Source of the DNA: an uncultured Lachnospiraceae bacterium
GTDB taxonomy: Bacteria; Bacillota; Clostridia; Lachnospirales; Lachnospiraceae
DNA length: 39,227 nt
Direction of reading: 5' to 3'
Assembly (NCBI GenBank): GCA_947626795.1
Contig: CANQTH010000001.1
Span: 101,554 to 140,780 of the forward strand
Part shown: piece after piece, positions 1-7,959 of the stretch
How positions within the stretch are numbered: the stretch's first letter is position 1
Layout: every line of letters begins with the position of its first letter
Notes under the pieces: generated by a model
The model's database searches: none
What the model was told of the DNA's origin: nothing
What the model saw: only the letters and a program-made list of their open reading frames with translations
Translations under genes and position numbers: made by a program

Positions 1-405
1 CATTCTTTTTTCCTTTTTGGAATAACGCTCCTTGAGGTACTCGACCATATTCTGCAGATAAAAGATCAAAGTCACCCCGATCCGCATCTCGTCGCAGATC
101 CCGGCGTAAGATTCGCTGCCGGGATGGCGCTCGACTTCCACAGGCTCATCTGTCGTGATCCCGCTCCCATTAAAATAAGGATAATAATAATCCATATGAA
201 ACCTGCCGTCGTCCATATATGCGCCCCGGACCGCGATCCCAATGAAATTTCCATATTCTTTCCGCAGCTCCGCTACGACGTTTCCCTGCATATCTTCCGC
301 TATGGATTTTTCATCCGGGTTCTTTATGATATCCTCGATCAGCGTTTCCATTTTTTTTCGATTCCTATAATCTTTAAACCCGATGCTTCTCAAAAAAATG
401 TTCAT
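1..405 (-). CDS. DUF3881 family protein, 3' end cut by the window
   Basis: The first 135 codons are visible and the frame runs off position 1 without a stop. The ATG at 405-403 is preceded by AGGAG eight bases upstream (TGATAGGAGAAGAGA-ATG), which fixes the start. The product begins MNIFLRSIGFKDYRNRKK and carries motifs such as FIGIAVRGAY, YYYPYF and RHPGSESYAGICDEMRIG. I recognise these as the pattern of the DUF3881 family, a soluble protein of unknown function found largely in Lachnospiraceae; that assignment is from memory of the family. No signal peptide or membrane segment is seen. It lies 95 bases downstream of the DUF4446 gene on the same strand and may be cotranscribed with it. The function is unknown. 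Confidence 0.75.
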   Translation of the reverse strand, partial: MNIFLRSIGFKDYRNRKKMETLIEDIIKNPDEKSIAEDMQGNVVAELRKEYGNFIGIAVRGAYMDDGRFHMDYYYPYFNGSGITTDEPVEVERHPGSESYAGICDEMRIGVTLIFYLQNMVEYLKERYSKKEKRM

Positions 406-499
406 TCTCTTCTCCTATCAGAAAAAGCTCTTTTCCATTTTATTCCGGCGGGCAATGAGCCATCACATATTTGCGTTGGCTATGCCGCACGGCGAAATA

Positions 500-1021
500 T
501 TATGCTTCTTCTTCCTTTTTTCCCATTGCAATGTCCAATGCTTCTTTTTCCTCTTCCGCAAGCACAATGATCGAATTGCCGTTTAAGATTTCCTTGATAT
601 AAGTGTAGCAGCCCTCCCTGCTATGAACCGCATTGATGATAAAGCCGTCGTTCTTCTGATCCAGCAGCGCGAGGGAAAAACTCAATTTGCCTCCCATTTC
701 CTGGAAAGCGTCGTATTTTACCATTCCCACTTTCTGGAACGTGGATCGCAGGTAGCTGGAAATTCTTTCGATGTTCTGCCTATTCTCGCTCTCCAATCCG
801 ATCAGCTCGTCCACCTGCTGGATGCGTTTCACGAGAGTGTCTTCCAACGTCTCCCCGTTCTTGCCCATCATGAATGATTCATACCGTTTCCGCAATCTTC
901 TCGTCTTGCCCATATTCACAATCAACAGGATCAGCAAGATCAGCATCACTGCCGCCATCGATAAAAATGTGATCAAAAGATCGTCCATTGAAAAATACAA
1001 TCCTAAAAAATCTGATTTCAT
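500..1021 (-). CDS. DUF4446 family membrane-anchored protein
   Basis: 173 residues. I chose the ATG at 1021 (MKSDFLGLYF) because GGAGGAAGGC stands directly before it; an upstream in-frame ATG at 1054 lacks a good ribosome site. One hydrophobic segment spans about residues 12-35 (LLITFLSMAAVMLILLILLIV). It is followed by a basic stretch (KTRRLRKRYESFM), a helical region rich in charged residues, and a C-terminal alpha/beta part (KYDAFQEMGGKLSFSLALLD, GFIINAVHSREGCYTYIKEI). This is the DUF4446 family, which commonly sits beside parAB in Clostridia; its role is unknown. The topology is probably a short N-terminal anchor with a cytoplasmic body. It lies 183 bases after parB on the same strand. 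Confidence 0.85.
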   Translation of the reverse strand: MKSDFLGLYFSMDDLLITFLSMAAVMLILLILLIVNMGKTRRLRKRYESFMMGKNGETLEDTLVKRIQQVDELIGLESENRQNIERISSYLRSTFQKVGMVKYDAFQEMGGKLSFSLALLDQKNDGFIINAVHSREGCYTYIKEILNGNSIIVLAEEEKEALDIAMGKKEEEA

Positions 1022-1127
1022 GCCTTCCTCCATTCTGTCTGATTCAAAATACAAACATATGTTTTTATTTTACAATAAGTCTACTTTTTTGTTGCCACCT
1101 ATGTTTATGTTTCCGCCCATCTAAGAA

Positions 1128-1198
1128 TTGTTTGCAAGTCTTGGCGTAAGATTTAAGTCTGCTTTTGCAAACAAAGTCCCTGGCTGAACTGTTACGAG
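1128..1198 (-). repeat. Hairpin followed by the AACAGTTCAG motif, downstream of parB
   Basis: In the parB direction the sequence reads CTCGTAACAGTTCAGCC and then a stem whose arms are TTGTTTGCAAAAG and CTTGCAAACAA, with a loop of about 20 bases. No U-tract follows, so it is not a classical intrinsic terminator. The motif AACAGTTCAG recurs in three other intergenic gaps within 5.2 kb, and a similar hairpin-plus-motif arrangement is found at 3178-3234. Confidence 0.5.
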
Positions 1199-1204
1199 CA
1201 TCGG

Positions 1205-2125
1205 TCAAATGAGAGATTGGCTTCCATCTGATGAAATGGATTGGAAAAGATCTATGATCCGCTCCAATTCATCATTTGAATAATATTCAATCTCAATCTT
1301 TCCTTTTTTCCTGTCTTTGGAATGAATCGCTACTTTCGTTCCCATGATATTTTTTAGTTTCTGCTCGATGTCCTCGTAGAATACTTTCATATTATCATTT
1401 TCAGGCTCTTTTTGCAACTTTTCTTTCGGGTCTTGCTGCACTTTCTTTACGAGTTTTTCCGTCTCCCTTACGCTCAATTTTTCATCAAAGATTTGCTGCG
1501 CCAAATTGTACTGCTTCTCATTATCTGAAATTGCAAGGAGCGCGCGGGCATGTCCGGTAGAGATCATGTCGTCGATCACCATCTGCTGTACCCGATCGTC
1601 CAATTTCAAAAGACGCATGGAATTTGTGACTGCCGTGCGGGATTTCGATACGCGCTCCGCAACCTCATCCTGCTTCAGATTAAACTCATTCAACAGCCTC
1701 TTATATGCCTGGGCTTCCTCAATCGGATTTAAATTTTCCCTCTGAATATTCTCAATCAAGGAAATTTCTACCATTTCCTGATCCGTCAGGTTCTTGATGA
1801 TGACGGGGATTTCTTTTAACCCGGCAAGCTTTGCCGCCCGCCATCTTCTCTCCCCGGCGATTATCTCAAAATAATCTTTTTTATCCTGTACCAGCAATGG
1901 CTGTAAGACGCCGTATTGTTTTAACGATTCCGATAATTCCAACAAGGCGTCCTCATCAAAATTCTTTCTCGGCTGCTCCCGGTTCGGCTCAACCTTTGCT
2001 ATATTTACAAACGTCACATCCTTATCCGGTTCTGGCTTTCTCAATTCTTCCTCTGTGTCCATTCCTACCTTATTAGCAATCAGGCTGTCCAATCCTTTTC
2101 CTAATCCACCTTTTTTTACTGCCAT
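1205..2125 (-). CDS. parB: ParB/Spo0J chromosome-partitioning CTPase
   Basis: 306 residues, normal for Spo0J-type ParB. The N-terminus (KKGGLGKGLDSLIANK) is typical. A ParB/sulfiredoxin-like domain follows, with the CTP-binding motif GERRWRAAKLAGL and the patch SLIENIQRENLNPIEEAQAY. The helix-turn-helix that reads parS is near residues 150-185 (DEVAERVSKSRTAVTNSMRLLKL). The C-terminal dimerisation region covers the last 80 residues. ParB loads on parS, spreads as a CTP-dependent clamp and recruits SMC; with ParA it helps segregate the origin. Its ATG shares one base with the parA stop (TAATG), so the pair is translationally coupled. Two perfect parS sites lie just upstream of parA. Confidence 0.97.
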   Translation of the reverse strand: MAVKKGGLGKGLDSLIANKVGMDTEEELRKPEPDKDVTFVNIAKVEPNREQPRKNFDEDALLELSESLKQYGVLQPLLVQDKKDYFEIIAGERRWRAAKLAGLKEIPVIIKNLTDQEMVEISLIENIQRENLNPIEEAQAYKRLLNEFNLKQDEVAERVSKSRTAVTNSMRLLKLDDRVQQMVIDDMISTGHARALLAISDNEKQYNLAQQIFDEKLSVRETEKLVKKVQQDPKEKLQKEPENDNMKVFYEDIEQKLKNIMGTKVAIHSKDRKKGKIEIEYYSNDELERIIDLFQSISSDGSQSLI

Positions 2126-2892
2126 TAAATATCCTCTCTTTCCATTACTTCCTTTGCCAGCGCGCGATAACTTTCCGCACCCGCAGATTTTGTATCGTAC
2201 AAATTGATTGGAAGCCCGTGGCTAGGTGCTTCCGCCAGGCGTATGTTTCGCGGTATGATCGTCTTATATATTTTCGTGCTTAGATTGCTCTTCACATTTT
2301 CGACTACCTGCAGCGATAAGTTTGTCCTCGCATCGTACATCGTAAAGACGACGCCTTCCATCTTCAAATCCGGATTCAGCCTTTTTTGCACAAGATTTAT
2401 CGTATACATCAACTGGCTTAATCCCTCTAACGCATAATACTCACACTGAATCGGAACCAATATCGTATTTGCAGTAGTCATCGCGTTGACTGTCAGCATA
2501 TTCAAAGAAGGGGGACAGTCTATGATAATAAAGTCATAATCATCCTGCACATAATCCACTTCATTCTTTAAGATATATTCTTTTTCCCGGATATTTAAAA
2601 GTTCTATCTCCGCTCCGGCAAGATTCACATTTGACGCGATCAAATACAGATTATCAATCTCTGTTTTAAAGATTGTTTTTTTAATTGTATATTCGCCAAG
2701 CATTAACTCATATACTGTTTTTTCTACTTTTTCTTTTTCAACGCCAAGGCCGCTGGTCGTATTTCCCTGCGGATCCAGATCAATCGTTAATACCTTTTTT
2801 CCCGCTTCCGCAAGACAAGAGGACAGATTGATCGCTGTCGTCGTTTTTCCGACGCCGCCTTTTTGATTGGCGATTGCTATAATTCTTCCCAT
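2125..2892 (-). CDS. parA: ParA/Soj family partition ATPase
   Basis: 255 residues, standard for chromosomal Soj. The deviant Walker A motif KGGVGKTTT is at residues 11-19, with Walker A-prime/B features DLDPQGNTTSGLG near 40 and IIDCPPSLNMLT near 125. The conserved Soj segment TMYDARTNLSLQVVENVK and the basic end of the nucleotide-binding core (IPRNIRLAEAPSHGLPINLYD) are present. ATP-dependent dimers bind nucleoid DNA non-specifically and are released by ParB; in Bacillus the same protein regulates DnaA. The start has an AAAGGA ribosome site 11 bases upstream. It is transcribed with parB from the promoter at 2939-2947. Confidence 0.97.
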   Translation of the reverse strand: MGRIIAIANQKGGVGKTTTAINLSSCLAEAGKKVLTIDLDPQGNTTSGLGVEKEKVEKTVYELMLGEYTIKKTIFKTEIDNLYLIASNVNLAGAEIELLNIREKEYILKNEVDYVQDDYDFIIIDCPPSLNMLTVNAMTTANTILVPIQCEYYALEGLSQLMYTINLVQKRLNPDLKMEGVVFTMYDARTNLSLQVVENVKSNLSTKIYKTIIPRNIRLAEAPSHGLPINLYDTKSAGAESYRALAKEVMEREDI

Positions 2893-2938
2893 TTAACTGT
2901 TTTTCCTTTCTTTATCCAATTGAATTTTTCAATAAGCT

Positions 2939-2947
2939 ATTATATCA
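2939..2947 (-). promoter_or_regulatory. Extended -10 promoter of parAB
   Basis: On the minus strand TATAAT (2944-2939) is preceded by TG at the extended -10 position (TGATATAAT). No good -35 hexamer is seen, as often for extended -10 promoters. The leader to the parA ATG would be about 40 bases. Confidence 0.55.
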
Positions 2948-2994
2948 CTTTTTTCTATGTAATTCTATTATTTATTTTTTTAGTCTGTTAAAAA

Positions 2995-3010
2995 TGTTTC
3001 ACGTGAAACA
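2995..3010. other. parS centromere site 1
   Basis: TGTTTCACGTGAAACA, a perfect 16-bp palindrome identical to the consensus Spo0J/ParB binding site. It lies about 50 bases upstream of the parA promoter, so ParB bound here could also affect parAB transcription. Confidence 0.97.
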
Positions 3011-3086
3011 TTTTCTGTAACGGTTTAATTTTTTATATTTTGCTATTATACTTCTATAATACTATTTTATCAGATACTAGCTTACT

Positions 3087-3234
3087 CGAACAGTTCAGCC
3101 TTTTATCTTCACAGTTACGGAATCCAGCTCATTTCAAATTTGTTTTTGGCAAAGAGACAGATTTCCACCCGACAAAATTTACACGTCCTTATGGACTTTG
3201 CAACAAGTGTAAATTTCTGGGCTGAATTATTACG
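3087..3234. repeat. Intergenic element with inverted ends, between the two parS sites
   Basis: The left end GAACAGTTCAGCC (3088-3100) and the right end GGCTGAATTATTACG (3220-3234) are imperfect inverted repeats about 145 bp apart. Near the right end is a perfect 10-bp stem, AAATTTACAC with GTGTAAATTT (3175-3220). No open frame of note lies inside. It could be a small non-coding mobile element or a folded RNA element; the family is unknown to me. Confidence 0.5.
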
Positions 3235-3279
3235 TTTACTCACCATCCATAGTAAAAATTATTTTTCAATCCAGTAAAA

Positions 3280-3295
3280 TGTTTCACGTGAAACA
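3280..3295. other. parS centromere site 2
   Basis: A second perfect copy of TGTTTCACGTGAAACA, 285 bp from the first. It lies 14 bases beyond the stop codon of the coiled-coil gene, in the gap upstream of parA. A pair of sites this close to oriC fits the ParB loading zone. Confidence 0.97.
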
Positions 3296-3308
3296 TCGGA
3301 CTAAACTT

Positions 3309-3926
3309 TCATGAAAAGTACTCCTCAAAACTTTCTACATGCGCATCCGACGTATTCTCACCACTCTTTTCTTTTTCCGCTTTCCATGTACTCCCGTTCA
3401 AGGATTTATTGGATACTTTTCCACCATATTTTTCAACGAGCTTTTCAATCATTTTGAATAAAGTCTGCATCTCCAAGCGGCAGCGCATCAGATCGAGATT
3501 CATATATTTTACGCAGGTCGCGGCTTTTTGAAAAACTTCTTCCAGATCTGACCCTACTTCTTTCTTCTCGATAAAAGACTTATTTTCTTTTTGTAAGGAA
3601 GCCTTTTTCTCCGCGCGGGCAATTTCTAAAATGCCTTCGATTTCTTTGATGAAACCGTTGCATCTCCCAATCCTGTCTTTTAACTGCTGTACTTCTGTTT
3701 CAATGCCTTTTTGCTCTTCGCCCAAAGAATCAATTTTTTTATGGCTCTCATGGTAGATTTTCCACGGAGTGAAAGACTCATAATTTTCATCCAGGGATTT
3801 TTCCAAAGTTTGAATAAATTTTTCATTGTCCTTTAAAAGCGTTAGCTTCTTCTGATATTCCCGTTCCAGTTTTATTTTTTCCTCATACATCAAATGATGC
3901 ATTCTCTCTAAATAACTTACAACCAT
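3309..3926 (-). CDS. Coiled-coil protein next to parAB, function unknown
   Basis: 205 residues, cytoplasmic, with no signal or membrane segment. The start at 3926 is supported by GAGGAAGAGAAT before the ATG. Residues about 12-115 are rich in Glu, Lys and Leu in heptad-like order and should form coiled coils, with a break near ESFTPWKIYHE (about residue 50). A helical second half (CVKYMNLDLMRCRLEMQTLFKMIEKLVEKYGG) and a polar tail follow. The coiled coil followed by an xSFTP-type break recalls proteins that annotation often labels DegS-like sensor fragments in related genomes, but no histidine kinase core is present, so I do not assign that function. It lies between parS and the hydrolase gene, in the parA direction. 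Confidence 0.75.
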   Translation of the reverse strand: MVVSYLERMHHLMYEEKIKLEREYQKKLTLLKDNEKFIQTLEKSLDENYESFTPWKIYHESHKKIDSLGEEQKGIETEVQQLKDRIGRCNGFIKEIEGILEIARAEKKASLQKENKSFIEKKEVGSDLEEVFQKAATCVKYMNLDLMRCRLEMQTLFKMIEKLVEKYGGKVSNKSLNGSTWKAEKEKSGENTSDAHVESFEEYFS

Positions 3927-4136
3927 ATTCTCTTCCTCTTTTGAAATGCCGCAACTTTTTCATAACAGTTCAGGACTTTACGATTATATCAAAGTCCATA
4001 TTTTATAAAATTGTTGTGAACAAATGTTCAATACCATATATAGTAAATGATAAAAATCAAAGTTCTAAATTGATACCTTTATTTTATCTTAAATTCAAAT
4101 ATAAGAAAAGAGATATTTTTAAATTATTTTGTTTGT

Positions 4137-4161
4137 ATATCTTGGATTTTTCGTCTATAAT
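4137..4161 (+). promoter_or_regulatory. Probable promoter of the alpha/beta hydrolase gene
   Basis: A perfect -10 TATAAT (about 4156-4161) is preceded after about 17 bases by TTGTAT as a weak -35. The whole 3940-4230 gap is much richer in A+T than its neighbours and, apart from this promoter and one AACAGTTCAG motif at 3964, shows nothing else I can name. Confidence 0.5.
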
Positions 4162-4231
4162 AAAAGTAATAGAATTGTTCTATGTTCTACGCAGGACAAA
4201 ATATGAGAAACCCACCAAAAGGAGATATCTT

Positions 4232-5188
4232 ATGATAAAAAAACATTTTCGCAATTTTTTGCTTCTAAGCACGATCACTACGATTTCTGTCTATGGGATC
4301 AACAAGGCGATCAGCCTTTCCTCTTCTATGGGCAATCTGTTGAAAACGGATCATGGGAATTTTTTTGATTGGAAATACGGAAAAATTTTTTATACAAAGC
4401 AAGGCAAAGGATCTCCCGTATTATTGATCCACGACCTGAACCCGGCTTCCTCATCTTACGAATGGCACAGGATCGTGAACCACCTGGCAAAAAGCTACAC
4501 GGTCTATACGATTGACCTGCTTGGATGCGGGCGAAGCGATAAGCCGAACATCACCTACAGCAATTATCTCTATGTGCAGCTTTTGACGGATTTCATCCGG
4601 ACTATGATCAAAAGCAAGCCTGACGTCGTCGCAACCGGGGATTCTTCCTCTTTCACAGTAATGGCCTGCAACATGGAACCTGATCTTTTTAACAAGATCC
4701 TGATCATTAACCCGAACCATTTAGCTGAATTTTGCAAGACGCCGAGCAAGAGAAAGAACGCGCTGAAATTTTTCATTGATTCTCCAATCTTCGGGACAAT
4801 GATCTACAACCTGGCCTTCACGAAAAGAAGCATCGAGAAGACTTTCTACAACGATTATTATTATGAAAGCCATTTTGTTCCTACGAGAGTTTTGGATTCT
4901 TACTATGAAGCTGCGCACGCGGGCAATGGAAATGGAAAATATCTGCTGTCAAGTATAAAATCGCATTACACGAATATTAACATCGTGCATGCCTTAAAAA
5001 ATATCAACAACAGCATTTATCTGATTGAAAGCAAAGAACGCCCGGAACGGGACGCGATCATTCATTCCTATGTTTCATACAATCCTTCCATCGAAGCTTC
5101 CTGCGTGGAAGATTCAAAATACCTTCCTCAACTGGAAGCTCCGGACAAGCTTCTCGACGTCTTGAATTTATACTTAAAGCCAATGTGA
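4232..5188 (+). CDS. Membrane-anchored alpha/beta hydrolase fold protein
   Basis: 318 residues from the ATG at 4232, chosen for its strong AAAGGAG site; the frame is open further upstream but that stretch is AT-rich and contains the promoter. An N-terminal hydrophobic segment (residues 7-24) looks like an uncleaved anchor. The fold is shown by GSPVLLIHDL (oxyanion-hole region), YTIDLLGCGRSDKP, and the nucleophile elbow G136-D137-S138-S139-S140. Relatives have an LPHLE-type motif carrying the catalytic histidine near the C-terminus. Here the sequence is YLPQLEAP, so residue 300 is Gln (codon CAA), which would disable a normal triad unless another His serves. The substrate is unknown. It is convergent with rsmG, from which it is separated by only 19 bases. 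Confidence 0.85.
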   Translation: MIKKHFRNFLLLSTITTISVYGINKAISLSSSMGNLLKTDHGNFFDWKYGKIFYTKQGKGSPVLLIHDLNPASSSYEWHRIVNHLAKSYTVYTIDLLGCGRSDKPNITYSNYLYVQLLTDFIRTMIKSKPDVVATGDSSSFTVMACNMEPDLFNKILIINPNHLAEFCKTPSKRKNALKFFIDSPIFGTMIYNLAFTKRSIEKTFYNDYYYESHFVPTRVLDSYYEAAHAGNGNGKYLLSSIKSHYTNINIVHALKNINNSIYLIESKERPERDAIIHSYVSYNPSIEASCVEDSKYLPQLEAPDKLLDVLNLYLKPM

Positions 5189-5190
5189 GC

Positions 5191-5200
5191 AACAGTTCAG
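5191..5200 (+). repeat. AACAGTTCAG motif in the hydrolase-rsmG gap
   Basis: An exact copy of the 10-mer also found at 1184-1193 (opposite strand), 3089-3098 and 3964-3973. It lies in the 19-bp gap between two convergent genes. Confidence 0.6.
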
Positions 5201-5207
5201 CAAACTA

Positions 5208-5930
5208 TCATTGAATCGGATCTTTAGAAGGAACGCCAGCCTTCCTCGGATAGGCTTTCGGCGTTTCCTTCTTTTTTTTGATCTGGACAAATGAGCGCGA
5301 AAGATCTGTGCCTGCCAGGGTAAACTTTCTCACCTCCGGAAGTTCTCCGCCCATAACCTGGATTGCCTTTCTTGCCTGCGCGACTTCCTCGTCGATCTTC
5401 CCGGACTTATAAGAAACAAACATCCCACCGCGTCTCACGAAAGGAAGGCAATACTCGCTAAGGGAAGAAAGGTTCGAGACGGCGCGCGAAACGCAAAGAT
5501 CGAACTTCTCCCGATACTCCGATTTTCGGGCCATTTCTTCCGCTCGTCCATGTATTGCGCGGACATGACTTAACTTTAACGCATGAATCACCTCATCTAA
5601 AAACGTGACGCGCTTCTTCAAGGAATCCATCAGAACTAGATCCAACTGCGGAAACGCAATCTTGAGCGGTATCCCGGGAAAGCCCGCGCCCGTCCCAAGA
5701 TCCAGGATTTTCATCTCCCCGGAAAGATCCAACGCGGACGCAAGGCTTAGAGAATCCAAAAAATGCTTCTCCACTACTTCCTTCCACTCCGTGATGGACG
5801 TCAGATTCATCACTTTATTCTTCTCAATCATCAAATGATAAAAAATTAAAAATTGATTTAATTTTTCTTTTGTAAGGTTCAAATCCAATTTTTCCAGCCC
5901 GTCGCAAAAGATTTTCAAGTTTTCCTCCAT
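5208..5930 (-). CDS. rsmG: 16S rRNA (guanine-527-N7)-methyltransferase RsmG (GidB)
   Basis: 240 residues, normal for RsmG. It transfers a methyl group from S-adenosylmethionine to N7 of G527 in the 530 loop of 16S rRNA; loss gives low-level streptomycin resistance in several bacteria. The Rossmann core has ILDLGTGAGFPGIPLKI near residues 74-90, VLMDSLKKRVTFLDEV, and the catalytic-region motif CVSRAVSNLSSLSEYCLP. The N-terminal signature NKVMNLTSITEW and the C-terminal LSRSFVQIKKKKETPKAYPRKAG are typical. It follows mnmG by 15 bases in the classic gidAB order and is the last gene of the minus-strand cluster. Confidence 0.97.
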   Translation of the reverse strand: MEENLKIFCDGLEKLDLNLTKEKLNQFLIFYHLMIEKNKVMNLTSITEWKEVVEKHFLDSLSLASALDLSGEMKILDLGTGAGFPGIPLKIAFPQLDLVLMDSLKKRVTFLDEVIHALKLSHVRAIHGRAEEMARKSEYREKFDLCVSRAVSNLSSLSEYCLPFVRRGGMFVSYKSGKIDEEVAQARKAIQVMGGELPEVRKFTLAGTDLSRSFVQIKKKKETPKAYPRKAGVPSKDPIQ

Positions 5931-5945
5931 CTTCTTCCCCCCATC

Positions 5946-7844
5946 TCAATCCAAAGGCCGCTGCCTGTTCCGGCTCATCTGCTCCAAATAAACGAGCAAA
6001 ACGGAAATGTCCGCCGGGGAGACGCCCGATATTCTGGAAGCCTGCCCCACATTGATCGGCTGATATAAGTTCAATTTCTGCTTCGCCTCAATCCGGAGGC
6101 TCTTCACCTGATCATAGTCAAAATGCTCCGGCAGCTTCTTGTTTTCCAACTTCTTAAATTCTTTCACCTGCTTTAGCTGCCTTTTGATATAACCCTCATA
6201 CTTGATATGGATGTTCACCTGTTCTCTCACGTCAAACGGAAGGCTCGGACGCCCCTCGTCAATCTCCTCCAAAAGATCATACGTAAGCTCCGGGCGCCGG
6301 ATCAATTCAACAAGCGTCGTCCCCGACCGCAGCGGAACGCTCCCATGCGCTTCCAGTAATTTCTGCACTCGCTCGGAAGCGCCGATCCTCACTTTCTGAA
6401 CCCGCTCGATCTCTTCCTCGATCAGCCGCTCTTTTTCCACAACGTGATCGTAACGCTCTTTTGACACCAGCCCGATCTCATATCCTTTTTTGGAAAGGCG
6501 CAGATCCGCGTTATCCTGACGTAAAAGTAAGCGATATTCCGCTCGTGAAGTCATCATGCGGTAAGGTTCGCTATTTTCTTTCGTCACAAGATCGTCGATC
6601 AGAACCCCAATGTAAGCTTCCGAGCGGTCAAGGATCAACGGTTCTTTACCAAGCACAGACATCGCGGCATTGATCCCCGCCACTAATCCCTGCGCCGCCG
6701 CCTCCTCATAACCCGAACTCCCGTTGAACTGTCCGCCGGAAAACAGCCCCTTGATCTTCTTAAACTCAAGCGAAGGGGAAAGCTGCCTCGGGTCGATGCA
6801 GTCATATTCGATCGCATAAGCGTTCCTTACGATCTTCGCATGCTCAAGCCCTGGAACCGTCCTATACATCTTATGCTGGACGTCCTCCGGCAGCGAGCTT
6901 GACATGCCGCCGACATACATCTCATTCGTAAAAAGCCCTTCCGGCTCGATAAAAACCTGATGCCTGTCCTTATCCGCGAACTTCACGACCTTATCCTCAA
7001 TCGAAGGGCAGTACCTCGGCCCCGTCCCTTCGATCATCCCAGAATAAAGCGGAGAACGGTCAAGATTTTCTCGAATGACTTCATGCGTCTTCTCATTCGT
7101 ATAAGTCAGCCAGCAGGAAACCTGATCGATCTGCACAGAGTCCGGATCCGTCGTAAAAGAAAATGGGATGATGCGCTCATCGCCTTTCTGTTCTTCCATC
7201 TTCGTAAAATCAATGGATCTTTTGTCTATTCTTGCCGGAGTACCAGTCTTAAAGCGGAATAATTTAACACCATTTGCCCTTAAAGAATCCGATAAATGGT
7301 TTGCGGGCTGCAAACCGTTCGGACCCGTCTCATTCACCACATCTCCATAAAGGCAGCGGGACTTCAAGTAAGTCCCGGTACAAAGTACGACAGCCTTACT
7401 GTAATAAGAAGCCCCTGAAAAAGTCCGCACGCCTTTTACAATTCCGTCTTCCACGATCAGCTCCGCTACCTCCGCCTGCCGGATGGTAAGATGTTCCGTA
7501 TTTTCCAAAGTCCTCCTCATCTGACGGCTATATTCCGCTTTATCCGCCTGCGCGCGGAGAGAATGTACCGCAGGGCCTTTCGAGGCATTTAACATTTTCG
7601 ATTGAATAAACGTCCGATCAATGTTGATCCCCATCTGGCCGCCAAGCGCGTCCACCTCCCGCACCAAATGGCCTTTTGAAGTTCCCCCGACATTCGGGTT
7701 GCAAGGCATCAGCGCAATGCTCTCCACGCTGACCGTAAAAACAATCGTCTCCAGCCCGAGCCTCGCGCAGGCAAGCGACGCCTCGCATCCGGCATGCCCG
7801 GCCCCAACTACTACTACATCATATTCTTCTGTAAGATAAGGCAT
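5946..7844 (-). CDS. mnmG: tRNA uridine-5-carboxymethylaminomethyl modification enzyme MnmG (GidA)
   Basis: 632 residues from the ATG at 7844, chosen because GAGAGGAGATCAAG precedes it and the product then starts [22 protein letters not shown] as in the family; the frame is open further upstream. MnmG binds FAD (GAGHAG dinucleotide motif near residues 14-19) and works with MnmE to modify the wobble uridine of several tRNAs. Conserved blocks include [63 protein letters not shown] and [15 protein letters not shown]. The C-terminal helical domain that contacts MnmE is complete. mnmE lies 115 bases upstream on the same strand. Confidence 0.97.
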   Translation of the reverse strand: MPYLTEEYDVVVVGAGHAGCEASLACARLGLETIVFTVSVESIALMPCNPNVGGTSKGHLVREVDALGGQMGINIDRTFIQSKMLNASKGPAVHSLRAQADKAEYSRQMRRTLENTEHLTIRQAEVAELIVEDGIVKGVRTFSGASYYSKAVVLCTGTYLKSRCLYGDVVNETGPNGLQPANHLSDSLRANGVKLFRFKTGTPARIDKRSIDFTKMEEQKGDERIIPFSFTTDPDSVQIDQVSCWLTYTNEKTHEVIRENLDRSPLYSGMIEGTGPRYCPSIEDKVVKFADKDRHQVFIEPEGLFTNEMYVGGMSSSLPEDVQHKMYRTVPGLEHAKIVRNAYAIEYDCIDPRQLSPSLEFKKIKGLFSGGQFNGSSGYEEAAAQGLVAGINAAMSVLGKEPLILDRSEAYIGVLIDDLVTKENSEPYRMMTSRAEYRLLLRQDNADLRLSKKGYEIGLVSKERYDHVVEKERLIEEEIERVQKVRIGASERVQKLLEAHGSVPLRSGTTLVELIRRPELTYDLLEEIDEGRPSLPFDVREQVNIHIKYEGYIKRQLKQVKEFKKLENKKLPEHFDYDQVKSLRIEAKQKLNLYQPINVGQASRISGVSPADISVLLVYLEQMSRNRQRPLD

Positions 7845-7959
7845 CTTGATCTCCTCTCTCATATTCCACGTAACCCTCCAAAACGCCTCTTTCAAGACAT
7901 TCTCCGTAGGGCATCTTGATCCAAATGCAAAACCCCGAGCCAAACATTTACCGTCCCCA

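Noticed and set aside
124-570. 148-residue open frame on the plus strand at the window start
   Set aside because: It is antisense to the DUF3881 gene, which has a good ribosome site and recognisable motifs, and to the start of the spacer.
3941-4231. Upstream extension of the hydrolase frame
   Set aside because: AT-rich, contains the TATAAT promoter, and a strong ribosome site marks the ATG at 4232.
7845-7920. Repeated ATCAAGATGCC near the mnmG start
   Set aside because: Only 11 bases, two copies, likely chance; the family alignment fixes the start at 7844.
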